DNA from: Actinacidiphila rubida
GTDB lineage: Bacteria > Actinomycetota > Actinomycetes > Streptomycetales > Streptomycetaceae
Reading direction: 5' to 3'
Assembly: GCF_900110255.1 (NCBI RefSeq)
Contig: NZ_FODD01000029.1
Location: 45,456 to 109,455 of the forward strand
Length of the DNA: 64,000 bases
The notes below the pieces were generated by a model. It did no database searches and was not told the origin of the DNA. It saw only the letters and a program-made list of their open reading frames with translations. Every line of letters starts with the position of its first letter. Position 1 is the first letter of the stretch. Shown piece by piece: positions 7,530 to 15,629 of this stretch. Both the position numbers and the translations under genes were made by a program.

Positions 7530-8074
7530 CGGCCGCGGCGGGTCGGCGGGGTAGGGCAGCGGCCCCTCCTCCAGCACCATCCGGCGTACGGCCCAGGGCC
7601 GGTCCATGGCGACCAGCGAGGCGACGATGGTGCCCAGCGAGTGCGCCACCACCGTCACCGTCTCCAGGCGCAGGGCGTCCAGCAGCGCCAGGACGTCGTC
7701 CCGCATCGACTCGAACGCGTACGCGCCGGGGTGCCCGCTGTCGCCGTGCCCGCGCAGGTCGGGCGCGAGCGTCCGCCATCCGTCGGCGGCCAGTCCCGCG
7801 GAGACCGCGCGCCACGAGCCGCGGTCCTCCCCGAGCGCGTGCAGCAGGAGCACCGGCGGGCCGTCCGGCGGACCGTCGGCCTCGCATGCCAGCAGCACGC
7901 CGTTCACCTGGTACATCGCGACCTCACCCATGGGCCGAGCCTAGGGCCTGTGGTGGGGATCTCCGCGGGCCGTTCGCGCAGGGCCGACGCCGCCTGCGCG
8001 AGGCCCGGTCACCACGGGCGGGACCCGGTCACCGCGGGCGGGGCCCGCGCCTCACCCGCGGACCGCGCCGCCTC

Positions 8075-10309
8075 TCACAGCCGCTCGGGCCCGTCGCTGC
8101 CCGTGGCCGCCACACGGCGGAGCAGTTCCCGCGCCTCCTCGGCGCGTCCGAGGCGCTCCAGGCAGTGCGCCTCGTCGGTGCGGCTGGCGAGGGCGTCGGG
8201 GTGCGCGGGTCCCAGCACGCGTTCGCGGGCGTCGGCGACCTCCCGGTACACCGTCAGCGCCGCCGGCCAGCGGCCGAGCCAGCCCATCGCCACCGCGATC
8301 TCCCGCTTGCCCGCGAGCGTGTCGGGGTCCGCCGGCCCGAGCACCCGCTCGCGGATCGCGGCCACCTCCCGGGCCTCCGCCAGCGCCTGGTCCCACTGCC
8401 CGACCAGCCCCAGCGTCACGCCCAGCGCGTGCCGCGTGCGCAGCGTCTCCGGGTCGGCGGAGCCCGAGGCGCGGGTGCGGGCGGCCACCAGCTCGTCGAA
8501 GAGCGCCAGCGCCTCGTCGCTGCGGCCGAGGCGGCCCAGGCAGATGCCGGCCTCGTAGCGGGCGGCGAGCGTGTCGGGATGGTCGGCGCCGAGCGCGTCC
8601 GCCCGCTCCCGCGCGACCTCGAGATAGGCGTCGAGCGCGTCCCCCCAGCGGCCGAGGCGCCCGAGGGCGTAGCCGACCTCGACGCGGCTGAGCAGCGTGT
8701 CGGGGTGGGCGGCGCCGAGGACCCGGGTGCGGGCGGCGGCCACCGCGGCGGCCGCGGTGTACGCCTCCGCGGCGCGGCCGAGCTGCCCGAGGTTCACGGC
8801 GAGGTTGTGCTTGCAGCTCAGGGTGTCCGGGTCGTCGGCACCGACGGTGCGCTCGCGGGCGGCGAGCACCGCCGCGTACTCCCGGTGCGCGTCCACGTGC
8901 CGGTCCAGTCGGCCCAGGGCGAAGGCGGCCTCGTGCCGGGCGGCGAGGGTGTCCTGGTGGTCGGGGCCGAGGACGCGGCCGCGGACCTCGGCGATCCAGC
9001 GGTACAGCCGCAGCGCCTCCTCGGTGCGTGCGAGGCGGGTCAGGCAGTACGCGGCCTCGTGCCGGCTGGCGAGGGCCGCCGGGTGTTCCGGGCCCTGCAC
9101 CCGGTCGCGCTCGGCGCACACCGCGGTGTGCAGGTCGTACGCCTGCTGCCAGTTGCCGATCCGGCCGAGGTCGGCGGCCTCGGCCTGCCGGGCGGCGAGC
9201 GCGTCCAGCGCCTCGGGCCCGGCCGGGACGGTCATGGCGCGGGTCGACCAGGCACCGGTCAGCTCGTGGTGCGGCACGGCCGCCGGGCGGTGGGCGCGGG
9301 TGGACCGGGCGGCCGATCCCGTGCGCAGGCTCCGCGCCCAGTCCGGGAGTTCGGCCGGGCGCCGGCCCGCGGCACTCGCCGCGACCCCGGCGGCGCGCAT
9401 CGCCTTGAGGCGCCCGCAGACGTCGGCGGCGTCCTGCGGCCGCTCCTCGGGGTCCTTGGCGAGCAGGTCGAGGATGAGGCGTTCGAGGTCGGCGGGCAGC
9501 TCCGGCCGCCGCGCGCGCGGCGGTTCGGGCGTGGTGTCGCGGTGGCCGACCAGGATCGACCAGGCATCGCCCAGGTCGAACGGCGGTGCGCCGGTGGCGA
9601 GTTCGTACAGCACGCAGCCCAGCGAGTACAGGTCGCTGCGGTGGTCGACCTCCGCGGCGTCGATCTGCTCCGGCGACATGTAGTGCGGGGTGCCCATCGC
9701 CATGCCGCTGCCGGTGAGGCGGGAGGTGAAGCCGATGTCGTGACCGAGGCGGGCGATCCCGAAGTCGCAGATCTTCACCGTCCCGTCGGACAGCCGGATG
9801 ATGTTGGCGGGTTTCAGGTCGCGGTGGACGACGCCCTGGGCGTGGGTGTACGCGAGGGCGGCGGCGACCTGTTCGGCGGCGTCGGTGATGTCGGGGACCG
9901 GCAGCGGATGGCGCTGCGCGTCGTCGAGGATCTGCAGCAGGTTGCGCCCGTCGAGCAGTTCCATCACCAGGAACAGCACGCCGTCGTGCTCGCCGAAGTC
10001 GTGCACGACGGTGATGCCGCGGTGCTGGAGCGACGCGGCGACGCGCGCCTCGCGGCGGAACCGCTCCTGCAGGATCCGGGTGAAGCCCGCGTCGCCGGAC
10101 TCCGCACCGGCCGGTTTCAGGCACTTCACGGCGACCCGGCGGCCCAGGGACTCGTCGAGGGCGCGCCACACCTCGCCCATGCCGCCGCGCCCGATCAGCT
10201 CGTGCAGCCGGTACCGGTTCTGCACGAGCCCGCCGCCCTGCTCCGCCGCGCGGTGCCCGTCGGACACGTGCCCTGGATGATGTGGTTGTCCTGAGTGTCC
10301 CGCCGCCAT
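8075..10309 (-). CDS. Ser/Thr protein kinase with C-terminal TPR-like repeats
   Basis: A 744-residue soluble kinase. Hanks motifs: GRGGMG 40-45, Lys62 in VAVK, Glu87, HRDLKPAN 162-169, DFG 182-184, and MGTPHYMSPEQ. The kinase domain ends near residue 300. A linker follows, then eight 42-residue repeats (about 400-735) of the form RVLGPDHPDTLA.R.E.A..LGRLGR..EAL..Y..V, which match kinesin-light-chain-type TPRs. I see no transmembrane segment, so unlike PknB-type kinases it is likely cytosolic and recruited through TPR-protein contacts. ATG 10309 is used; a GTG at residue 15 is an alternative. Single gene, divergent from none of the known partners. Confidence 0.93.
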   Translation of the reverse strand: MAAGHSGQPHHPGHVSDGHRAAEQGGGLVQNRYRLHELIGRGGMGEVWRALDESLGRRVAVKCLKPAGAESGDAGFTRILQERFRREARVAASLQHRGITVVHDFGEHDGVLFLVMELLDGRNLLQILDDAQRHPLPVPDITDAAEQVAAALAYTHAQGVVHRDLKPANIIRLSDGTVKICDFGIARLGHDIGFTSRLTGSGMAMGTPHYMSPEQIDAAEVDHRSDLYSLGCVLYELATGAPPFDLGDAWSILVGHRDTTPEPPRARRPELPADLERLILDLLAKDPEERPQDAADVCGRLKAMRAAGVAASAAGRRPAELPDWARSLRTGSAARSTRAHRPAAVPHHELTGAWSTRAMTVPAGPEALDALAARQAEAADLGRIGNWQQAYDLHTAVCAERDRVQGPEHPAALASRHEAAYCLTRLARTEEALRLYRWIAEVRGRVLGPDHQDTLAARHEAAFALGRLDRHVDAHREYAAVLAARERTVGADDPDTLSCKHNLAVNLGQLGRAAEAYTAAAAVAAARTRVLGAAHPDTLLSRVEVGYALGRLGRWGDALDAYLEVARERADALGADHPDTLAARYEAGICLGRLGRSDEALALFDELVAARTRASGSADPETLRTRHALGVTLGLVGQWDQALAEAREVAAIRERVLGPADPDTLAGKREIAVAMGWLGRWPAALTVYREVADARERVLGPAHPDALASRTDEAHCLERLGRAEEARELLRRVAATGSDGPERL

Positions 10310-10394
10310 CGCGCGCCGCCCCGCCCCCGGTTTTCCTCCTGCGTGCTTCCCCGGGACCAGTATGACCGCGGCCGCGCCGAACGGGGACGGCGGA

Positions 10395-11264
10395 TCAGGG
10401 CAGAACGGTCGCGGGAGCGGCGGGCAGGCGGCGCGGGGAGGGGTGCGTGCCCGGGCCGAGGCGCCCGACGGCCTTCAGGATGTGGCCGGGCGGGAGCTGC
10501 CAGCGGACCATCGCGGGAATGGCGCGCATCAGCCCCGCGCGGGTCCGCAGCCGCCGCGTCGTCGCGGCCGGCGACGGCGGGGTGCGCCCGTACAGCTCGT
10601 GCGCGAACTCCGGCAGTGTGGCGAAGGCGGTGTCGGCGACGGTCTGCCACAGCGCGATCCGCGCGGGCAGCAGCAGCCGCGGCACCGGCGGCGCCTTCAG
10701 GAACCGGACCACCTCGAACGCCTCCGGTGCGGCCGCCAGTTCGGGCAGGACCTTCCCGAAGTACCGCTCCAACTCGTCCGCGTCGGCGGGCACGTCGGCC
10801 GGGTCGAGGCCCACCAGGCGGGCGGCTTCGCGCTGTTCGTCCACGTAGGCGTCGGCGTGCGCGTCGGTCAGCGGGTAGCCGGAGCGGCGGGCGACGTGCA
10901 GGTACGAGGCGATCTCGGCGCAGTGCACCCACAGCAGCAGGTCGGGATCGTCGACGCCGTACCGCTCCCCGGTGTCCGGGTCGACCGCGGACAGCCTGCG
11001 GTGGATGCCGCGGATGCGGGCGCCGGCCCGCTCGGCCGCCAGCGTCGTGCCGTACGTGATCTCGCCGACGAAGGAGGCGGTGCGCATCAGGCGGCCCCAC
11101 GCGTCGCGCCGGAAGTCCGAGTTCTGGGTGACGCCGCGCACCGCCCTCGGGTGCAGGGCCTGCAGGTACAGCGCGCGCACTCCGGCGATCCACATCACGG
11201 GATCGCCGTGCAGCTGCCAGGTCACCGAGTCGGGCCCGAAGAGCCCGGGATCCGCGTCACGCAT
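10395..11264 (-). CDS. MpaB/DUF2236 oxygenase family protein
   Basis: A 289-residue protein of the DUF2236 (MpaB-like, latex clearing protein-related) heme oxygenase family. It has GDPVMWIAGVRALYLQALHPRA near the N-terminus with the family's conserved LQ..HP..., then TASFVGEITYGT and LLWVHCAEIASYL, with histidines positioned as in the heme-binding core. Members oxidise hydrophobic substrates such as mycophenolic acid intermediates or polyisoprenoids; the actual substrate is not known here. ATG preceded by GGAGGAG at good spacing. It lies in the same direction as the kinase with 85 bp between; no further operon partner is visible. Confidence 0.82.
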   Translation of the reverse strand: MRDADPGLFGPDSVTWQLHGDPVMWIAGVRALYLQALHPRAVRGVTQNSDFRRDAWGRLMRTASFVGEITYGTTLAAERAGARIRGIHRRLSAVDPDTGERYGVDDPDLLLWVHCAEIASYLHVARRSGYPLTDAHADAYVDEQREAARLVGLDPADVPADADELERYFGKVLPELAAAPEAFEVVRFLKAPPVPRLLLPARIALWQTVADTAFATLPEFAHELYGRTPPSPAATTRRLRTRAGLMRAIPAMVRWQLPPGHILKAVGRLGPGTHPSPRRLPAAPATVLP

Positions 11265-11898
11265 CCGCGCCTCCTCCCTGCGCCCACGGTAACCCCCCGC
11301 CTCCGTCCCTTCCCCCGGGTCGCCGAAACCGGCCTCGCCCTGCGCGGGCAAGGGGCGACCCTCCGGGGCGCGACGTCCCCCGGGCCCTCGGCCCCGGGAG
11401 GCACCCCGGCGCGCCCAGCCCAGCACGGGCGGGCACCATCCCTCAAAGGGCCTGCGGTCCCCGGGACTTCGGACGGGAGCGGTCCCGACGCGCGCAACCC
11501 GCCGCCGGCCGGTGGCCCGGGTCGGACCGGACGGCTCTCCTTCGGCGGCGACGGTCCGAGGGCGCGCCGCGGCTGGACGCGTGGGGGGCAGCTCCCGGCC
11601 GAAGACCAGGGGACCTCGCCGAAAGGCAGGGGACCTCGCGCCCCCTGGGGGCGCGACGCGCCCTACGGCGCACGCCGCCGGCGAACGGCCACACGGCCGT
11701 CCGCGCCCCCACATGGCCGCGCCGCCCCCGGCGGGGCCCGTCGCCGGGGGAACGCCGGCGCGCGGCGGCCGCGCACGACACCGACACCCTCCGGGACGGG
11801 ATACCACGGAAAACGGGTCAGGATGGGACATACTGCTAGTCCGCCGGTGGGCGGCGTGCCCACCGGCCCCGGCGGACGACCCGAGGACGTAGCCACGC
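11265..11898. other. 634-bp intergenic region upstream of the LCP gene
   Basis: No supported gene; candidate frames are GC-biased shadows. It holds a 12-bp direct repeat CAGGGGACCTCG at 11607-11618 and 11627-11638 (20-bp period), and near 11820-11840 an AT-richer stretch (gacatactgctag) that could hold the LCP -10 region. Confidence 0.4.
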
Positions 11899-13236
11899 AT
11901 GGGCGACGGGCACGACAAGCAGGAGCGGCGCTTCGCGTGGGCCGACCCGCGCCGCCTCGCCCCGCGCGCCGGGGAGGGGCCGGCGGGCGCGCCCCTCTCG
12001 ACCCGGCGCAGGGTCATCCGCTGGCTGGCCGCGGGCCTCTCCGTCGCGGTCCTCCTCTGCGCCGCGGCCACCGCGTTCGAGTACCTCCGGCTCAACGGCA
12101 ACCTGCGCGACCTGCCCCTGTTCGGCGGCGTCGGCGGTGACGCGGGCAGCGAGCGCGCCGACGCCTTCGGCAGGACCCCGGTGAACGTGCTGGTGATCGG
12201 CTCCGACACCCGCGCCGGCCACGCGGACTGCGCGCTCGGCGGTGACTGCGGACCGGGCCAGAACGCCGACGTGGACATGGTGCTGCACGTGTCGGCGGAC
12301 CGCTCGCACGCCACCGTCATGAGCATCCCGCGGGACACCGTCACGGACCTGCCGGCCTGCCGCACGCAGCACGGCGGCGTCGTGGCGGCCCGCCGCGGTC
12401 CGGTCAACAGCACGCTGCGGTACGGCCCCGGCTGCACGGTCGCCGCGGTGCACACGCTGACCGGCATCCCGATCGACCACTTCGTGCTGACCGACTTCGC
12501 GGGCGTGGTGCGCCTGTCGGACGCGGCCGGCGGCGTGCCGGTGTGCGTCGACCGCGACGTCTACGACCCGTACTCGCGGCTGAAGCTCGCCCGCGGCACC
12601 CACCGCCTCCAGGGCGAGTCGGCGCTGGAGTTCCTGCGGTCGCGGCACTCCTTCGGCGACGGCAGCGACCTGGGCCGCACCGACGCCCAGCACCTGTTCC
12701 TCGCGGCGCTGGCCCGCCGGCTGCGCGGCAGCGGCTCGCCGACCGATCCCGCGGGGATGCTCTCGCTCGCGGAGGCCGCGACGAAGGGTCTGACCGTCGA
12801 CCCGGGGCTGGCGTCGGTCCGGCGGCTGGCCGGCCTCGCCGAGGACGTCCGCAAGGTGCCGTCGGCGCGGTTCGGCTTCACGACGATGCCGAGCGTCCCG
12901 GACCCGGTCGACAGCAACCGGCTGATCCCGGGGCCGGGCGCGGAGCGCCTGTTCGCGGCGGTCGCCGCGGACCTCGCGCCGCACGCCGCGGGCCCGGCGC
13001 GGGTGGACGGCAAGGCGGGCCCGGGCTCGCCGTCCGCGTCCCGCGGGCCGGGCTCGGACGATGCCTACGAGGTGCCGGCGGGCGAGGCGACCCCGCCGGG
13101 TCCCCCGATCCGCACCGCCGACGGCACGGCGTGTGCGAAGGTGTCCCGGGACCGCGCCGTGACGGTCGGCGGGGTCGCGATGACGCCGAGTGCCGCCTAC
13201 GCCGCCACGCCCCGGATTCCGGTGTCCGCACCGTGA
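11899..13236 (+). CDS. LytR-CpsA-Psr (LCP) family cell-wall glycopolymer transferase
   Basis: A 445-residue type II membrane protein: N-terminal cytosolic tail, one transmembrane helix at about residues 37-60, then the LCP domain (about 85-290) with NVLVIGSDTRAG, SIPRDT and the R.R..FGDGSDLGRT.AQ element that binds the polyprenyl-diphosphate substrate. LCP enzymes attach teichoic acids or other glycopolymers to peptidoglycan outside the membrane. Cysteines at about 112/117 (CALGGDCG) and 154/177 could form disulphides, as in actinobacterial LCPs. The C-terminal part (about 380-445) is Ser/Gly/Pro-rich with a short VSRD..VTVGG..MTP. ATG has GAGG upstream. Confidence 0.9.
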   Translation: MGDGHDKQERRFAWADPRRLAPRAGEGPAGAPLSTRRRVIRWLAAGLSVAVLLCAAATAFEYLRLNGNLRDLPLFGGVGGDAGSERADAFGRTPVNVLVIGSDTRAGHADCALGGDCGPGQNADVDMVLHVSADRSHATVMSIPRDTVTDLPACRTQHGGVVAARRGPVNSTLRYGPGCTVAAVHTLTGIPIDHFVLTDFAGVVRLSDAAGGVPVCVDRDVYDPYSRLKLARGTHRLQGESALEFLRSRHSFGDGSDLGRTDAQHLFLAALARRLRGSGSPTDPAGMLSLAEAATKGLTVDPGLASVRRLAGLAEDVRKVPSARFGFTTMPSVPDPVDSNRLIPGPGAERLFAAVAADLAPHAAGPARVDGKAGPGSPSASRGPGSDDAYEVPAGEATPPGPPIRTADGTACAKVSRDRAVTVGGVAMTPSAAYAATPRIPVSAP

Positions 13237-13297
13237 CGCCCGGGCCGCGCCCGGCGGGCGTTCGGCCGGTGCCGGCACGGCGAGAGGACGCGGGGCG

Positions 13298-14062
13298 ATG
13301 CGGGTAGCAGTGGCGGGCGGGACCGGGATGACCGGGCGGCACGTGGTCCAGGCGCTGGCGGCACGCGGCCACGATCCCGTGGTCGTCGCGCGTTCGCGCG
13401 GCGCGGACCTGCTGACCGGCCGCGGCCTGGACGCCGCGCTGGAGTCGGTGGACGTGGTGATCGACGTGTCGAACGTGACGACGGTCGGACGTCGCAGGTC
13501 CGAGGCGTTCTTCGGCACCGCGGGCCGCAACCTTCTCGCGGCCGGGGAGAAGGCGGGGGTGCGGCACCACGTGGCGCTGTCCATCGTGGGCATCGACCGG
13601 GTCGCGCTCGGCTACTACCAGGGCAAACTGCTGCAGGAGAAGCTCGTACGCACCGGCCCGGTGCCGTGGACGGTGCTGCGGGCCACGCAGTTCCACGAGT
13701 TCGCACTGCAGCTGCTGGACCGGACCCGCGGTCCGGTGGCCGTGGTGCCGCCGATGGCCACGCAGCCCGTCGCGGTGCGCGAGGTCGCCGAGGCGCTCGT
13801 CGACCTCGCGGAGGGCGAGCCCGGGGGCATGGCGCCGCAGCTCGCGGGGCCGCGGGTGGAGAACATGGCCGACCTGACGCGGCGCCTGCTGCACGCCCGG
13901 GGCAGCCGCCGGCTGGTCCTGTCACCGCGGCTGCCCGGCGCGGTCTTCGCGGCCATGGCGGACGGGGGCCTGCTGCCGACCGAGCCCGGCGACCGCGGCG
14001 GCCAGACCTGGGACGAGTGGCTGGAGGAACACGTCCACGAGACGGGCCGCGCAGGCTCCTGA
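13298..14062 (+). CDS. NmrA-like NAD(P)-binding SDR-family protein
   Basis: 254 residues with an atypical-SDR Rossmann start VAVAGGTGMTGRHVVQALAARGHDPVVVARS and a later NVTTVGRR...FFGT, in line with NmrA-like/SDR_a5 proteins. It keeps HVALSIVGIDR and YYQGKLLQE (a Tyr-x3-Lys pair) as the potential catalytic motif. Function is unclear: such proteins act as NAD(P)H-dependent reductases or redox sensors. ATG 13298 is preceded by a short GAGAGGACG. It follows the LCP gene by 61 bp and could be co-transcribed. Confidence 0.8.
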   Translation: MRVAVAGGTGMTGRHVVQALAARGHDPVVVARSRGADLLTGRGLDAALESVDVVIDVSNVTTVGRRRSEAFFGTAGRNLLAAGEKAGVRHHVALSIVGIDRVALGYYQGKLLQEKLVRTGPVPWTVLRATQFHEFALQLLDRTRGPVAVVPPMATQPVAVREVAEALVDLAEGEPGGMAPQLAGPRVENMADLTRRLLHARGSRRLVLSPRLPGAVFAAMADGGLLPTEPGDRGGQTWDEWLEEHVHETGRAGS

Positions 14063-14077
14063 CCACGGGCCCCGGCC

Positions 14078-14100
14078 TCCCGGCCGCCGGGCGGCCGGGA
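14078..14100. terminator. Palindromic hairpin between convergent genes
   Basis: A 23-bp palindrome (11-bp arms around one central base) of pure G+C lies just after the reductase stop and before the crcB gene end on the other strand. Likely a bidirectional terminator; no T-tract. Confidence 0.5.
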
Positions 14101-14150
14101 CCGGCCGGCCGCTCCCGGCCGGGGTGCGGCCGGTCAGCCGGTGCGGCGGC

Positions 14151-14525
14151 TCAGCCCCAGAACGCGCGGGCGAGGGCGTCACCGGTGAACGCCGCCCCGA
14201 GCCCGGCCGCGACGCTGCCGACGACGTTCGCCGCCGCGTAGAAGCGCGCACCGTCCTCGGTGAGCCGCAGCGTCTCGTAGGAGAACGTCGAGTACGTGGT
14301 CAGCGCGCCGCACAGCCCGGTGCCGAGCAGCAGCTGGACGTGCGGGGAGGCGGCACCCGCGGCGACCGCGCCGGCGACCAGGCCCAGGATCGCGCTGCCG
14401 ACGACGTTGACCGTGAACGTGCCCCAGGGGAAGACGCTGTCGTGGCGCACCTGCACGGTGCGGTCGGTGAGGTAGCGCAGGGGGGCGCCGACGACGGCCC
14501 CGGCGATCACCAGCAGCCAGTTCAC
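14151..14525 (-). CDS. crcB: Fluoride exporter CrcB/Fluc, downstream copy
   Basis: 124 residues, four predicted transmembrane helices, of the Fluc/CrcB family. It has the pore signature VNVVGSAILG and the TTYSTFSYE motif near the third helix (the central Na+-site and phenylalanine box). Fluc proteins act as antiparallel dimers; a two-gene pair in one operon, as here, usually makes a heterodimer. GTG start overlaps the DUF190 stop (GTGA). It is the last gene of a minus-strand operon crcB-DUF190-crcB. Confidence 0.93.
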   Translation of the reverse strand: MNWLLVIAGAVVGAPLRYLTDRTVQVRHDSVFPWGTFTVNVVGSAILGLVAGAVAAGAASPHVQLLLGTGLCGALTTYSTFSYETLRLTEDGARFYAAANVVGSVAAGLGAAFTGDALARAFWG

Positions 14526-14887
14526 TCCGGCTCCCCCTCACTCTCCGGAGCGGCCCCGCGCCCGGTGTAGCGGATGACCTCGCAGGGGTCGAGGACGACG
14601 AGCCCCTCGGTGACCAGCTCGTCGAGCTGCGGCAGGAACGCCCTGATCCGCTCCTCGGTGTCGACCACGACGACGGCGACCGGCAGGTCCTCGCTGAGCG
14701 ACAGCAGCCGGCTGGTGTGGATCCGCGACGACGCGCCGAACCCCTCGATCCCGCGGAACACCGACGCGCCGGCCAGCCCCGCGCCGTGGGCGCGGTGCAC
14801 GATCTCGGTGAACAGCGGCTTGTGGTGCCAGGTGTCGCTCTCACCGATCAGCACGGTCAGGCGCAGGGCGGGGCCGGTGAGTCTCAC
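14522..14887 (-). CDS. DUF190 family protein, within crcB operon
   Basis: A 121-residue DUF190 protein with TVLIGESDTWHHKPLFTEIVHRAHGAG, then AGASVFRGIEGFGASSRIHT and VAVVVVDTEERI, the PII-like DUF190 core. It is frequently found between or beside crcB genes in actinobacteria, and is thought to modulate fluoride or metal transport. GTG start overlaps the upstream crcB stop by GTGA, and its own stop overlaps the downstream crcB start, so all three are translationally coupled. Confidence 0.88.
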   Translation of the reverse strand: MRLTGPALRLTVLIGESDTWHHKPLFTEIVHRAHGAGLAGASVFRGIEGFGASSRIHTSRLLSLSEDLPVAVVVVDTEERIRAFLPQLDELVTEGLVVLDPCEVIRYTGRGAAPESEGEPE

Positions 14888-15360
14888 TTCTGCCTCCAGG
14901 CGACGACGCGGCGGGTGGCGGCCGCCGCGGCCCACACCGAGGCCAGGGCGGCCACGACGGTGAGGGCGAGGTAGGCCAGGGCGGTGCGGGGGTGCCCGCC
15001 GTCGGCGAGCCGCTGCACGTCGGTGGTGTAGGTCGAGAACGTGGTGAAGCCGCCGAGGACACCGGTGCCGAAGAACGGCCGGACGAGCCGCTGCGCGGCC
15101 CACACGTCGGTGATCACCACCATGAAGACGCCGATGACCGCGCAGCCCACGGCGTTGACCACGAGCGTGGTCCAGGGGAAGGCGTCCGGGGCGGTGGGCC
15201 AGCCGAGCGCTATGCCGTAACGGGCGCAGGCGCCGATGGCGCCGCCGAGGGCCACCACCGCGACGACGGCGCCCTGGCCGGGGTGCCGCCGGGGCCGCTG
15301 CTCGGGCAGGGCGCGGGGGTGCAGGGGGTCGCCGACGGTCTGGGCCGGTGAATCGGGCAC
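14884..15360 (-). CDS. crcB: Fluoride exporter CrcB/Fluc, upstream copy
   Basis: 158 residues with a hydrophilic N-terminal tail of about 30 residues and four helices with GGAIGACARYG, VNAVGCAVIG and GGFTTFSTYTTD. These are the Fluc signature positions (N and TTFST). GTG at 15360 is chosen because GGGAG lies 5 bp upstream; a longer frame to 15501 lacks a good site. Together with the second copy it probably forms a heterodimeric channel. No fluoride riboswitch is recognisable upstream in the 270-bp gap to dhaK. Confidence 0.88.
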   Translation of the reverse strand: MPDSPAQTVGDPLHPRALPEQRPRRHPGQGAVVAVVALGGAIGACARYGIALGWPTAPDAFPWTTLVVNAVGCAVIGVFMVVITDVWAAQRLVRPFFGTGVLGGFTTFSTYTTDVQRLADGGHPRTALAYLALTVVAALASVWAAAAATRRVVAWRQK

Positions 15361-15548
15361 GGGAACTCCCACTCGCAGGACAGGGCACGCCGAAACTACG
15401 GCATGCCTCTCGCAAGCAGGGACCGTTGGCGGCGGAGTGCCGCGGTTCGGGTACGGCGGGCCCCACCGCCGCGCGGCGCGCCGGGGCGCCCGCGGTGTCA
15501 AGGCTACCCGGTCGGCGGCTTGCCCCGGCCGCGCTGCGCCCGGCGTCC

Positions 15549-15562
15549 GTGACGCGTGTCAC
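15549..15562. promoter_or_regulatory. CRP/FNR-like site upstream of dhaK
   Basis: GTGACgcgtGTCAC fits the GTGA-N6-TCAC half-site spacing of CRP/FNR-type binding sites. It lies about 70-80 bp upstream of dhaK, close to a GATACT that could be a -10 element. Binding by a CRP homologue is an inference. Confidence 0.4.
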
Positions 15563-15629
15563 TCGCCGACCGATACTGGAGGGTGTGCAGGACTCCGTGC
15601 GGCACCCGTCCCACCAGGAGGTACTTCTC

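Larger units (their letters stand above)
6671..7931 (-). pseudogene. Alpha/beta-hydrolase-GNAT gene broken by a 7-bp tandem duplication
   Basis: The first frame (from ATG 7931) encodes an alpha/beta-hydrolase start with LLLHALGEDRGSW and the nucleophile elbow VAHSLGTIV. It stops resembling a hydrolase after about residue 135 (PLPYPADPPRPVPG). The second frame continues the hydrolase (PGAPDGPTPYDWRVVP to GGHMVHDERPAEFL) and then runs without a stop into a GNAT domain. The switch lies at a direct duplication of the 7-mer cgggcac (7516-7522 and 7523-7529). Deleting one copy joins the two frames exactly (PRPVPGAPDGPTPYDW). Either a real frameshift or a sequencing error. Whether hydrolase-GNAT is a native fusion or two adjacent genes is unclear. 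Confidence 0.8.

Noticed and set aside
6791..10294. A 1167-codon open frame antisense to the GNAT/hydrolase and kinase genes
   Set aside because: It lies opposite clearly coding kinase and GNAT sequence, has biased low-complexity composition and no motifs.
15361..15629. Possible fluoride riboswitch upstream of the first crcB
   Set aside because: I could not match the conserved crcB-motif stems and loops by eye; only a short weak hairpin is present.
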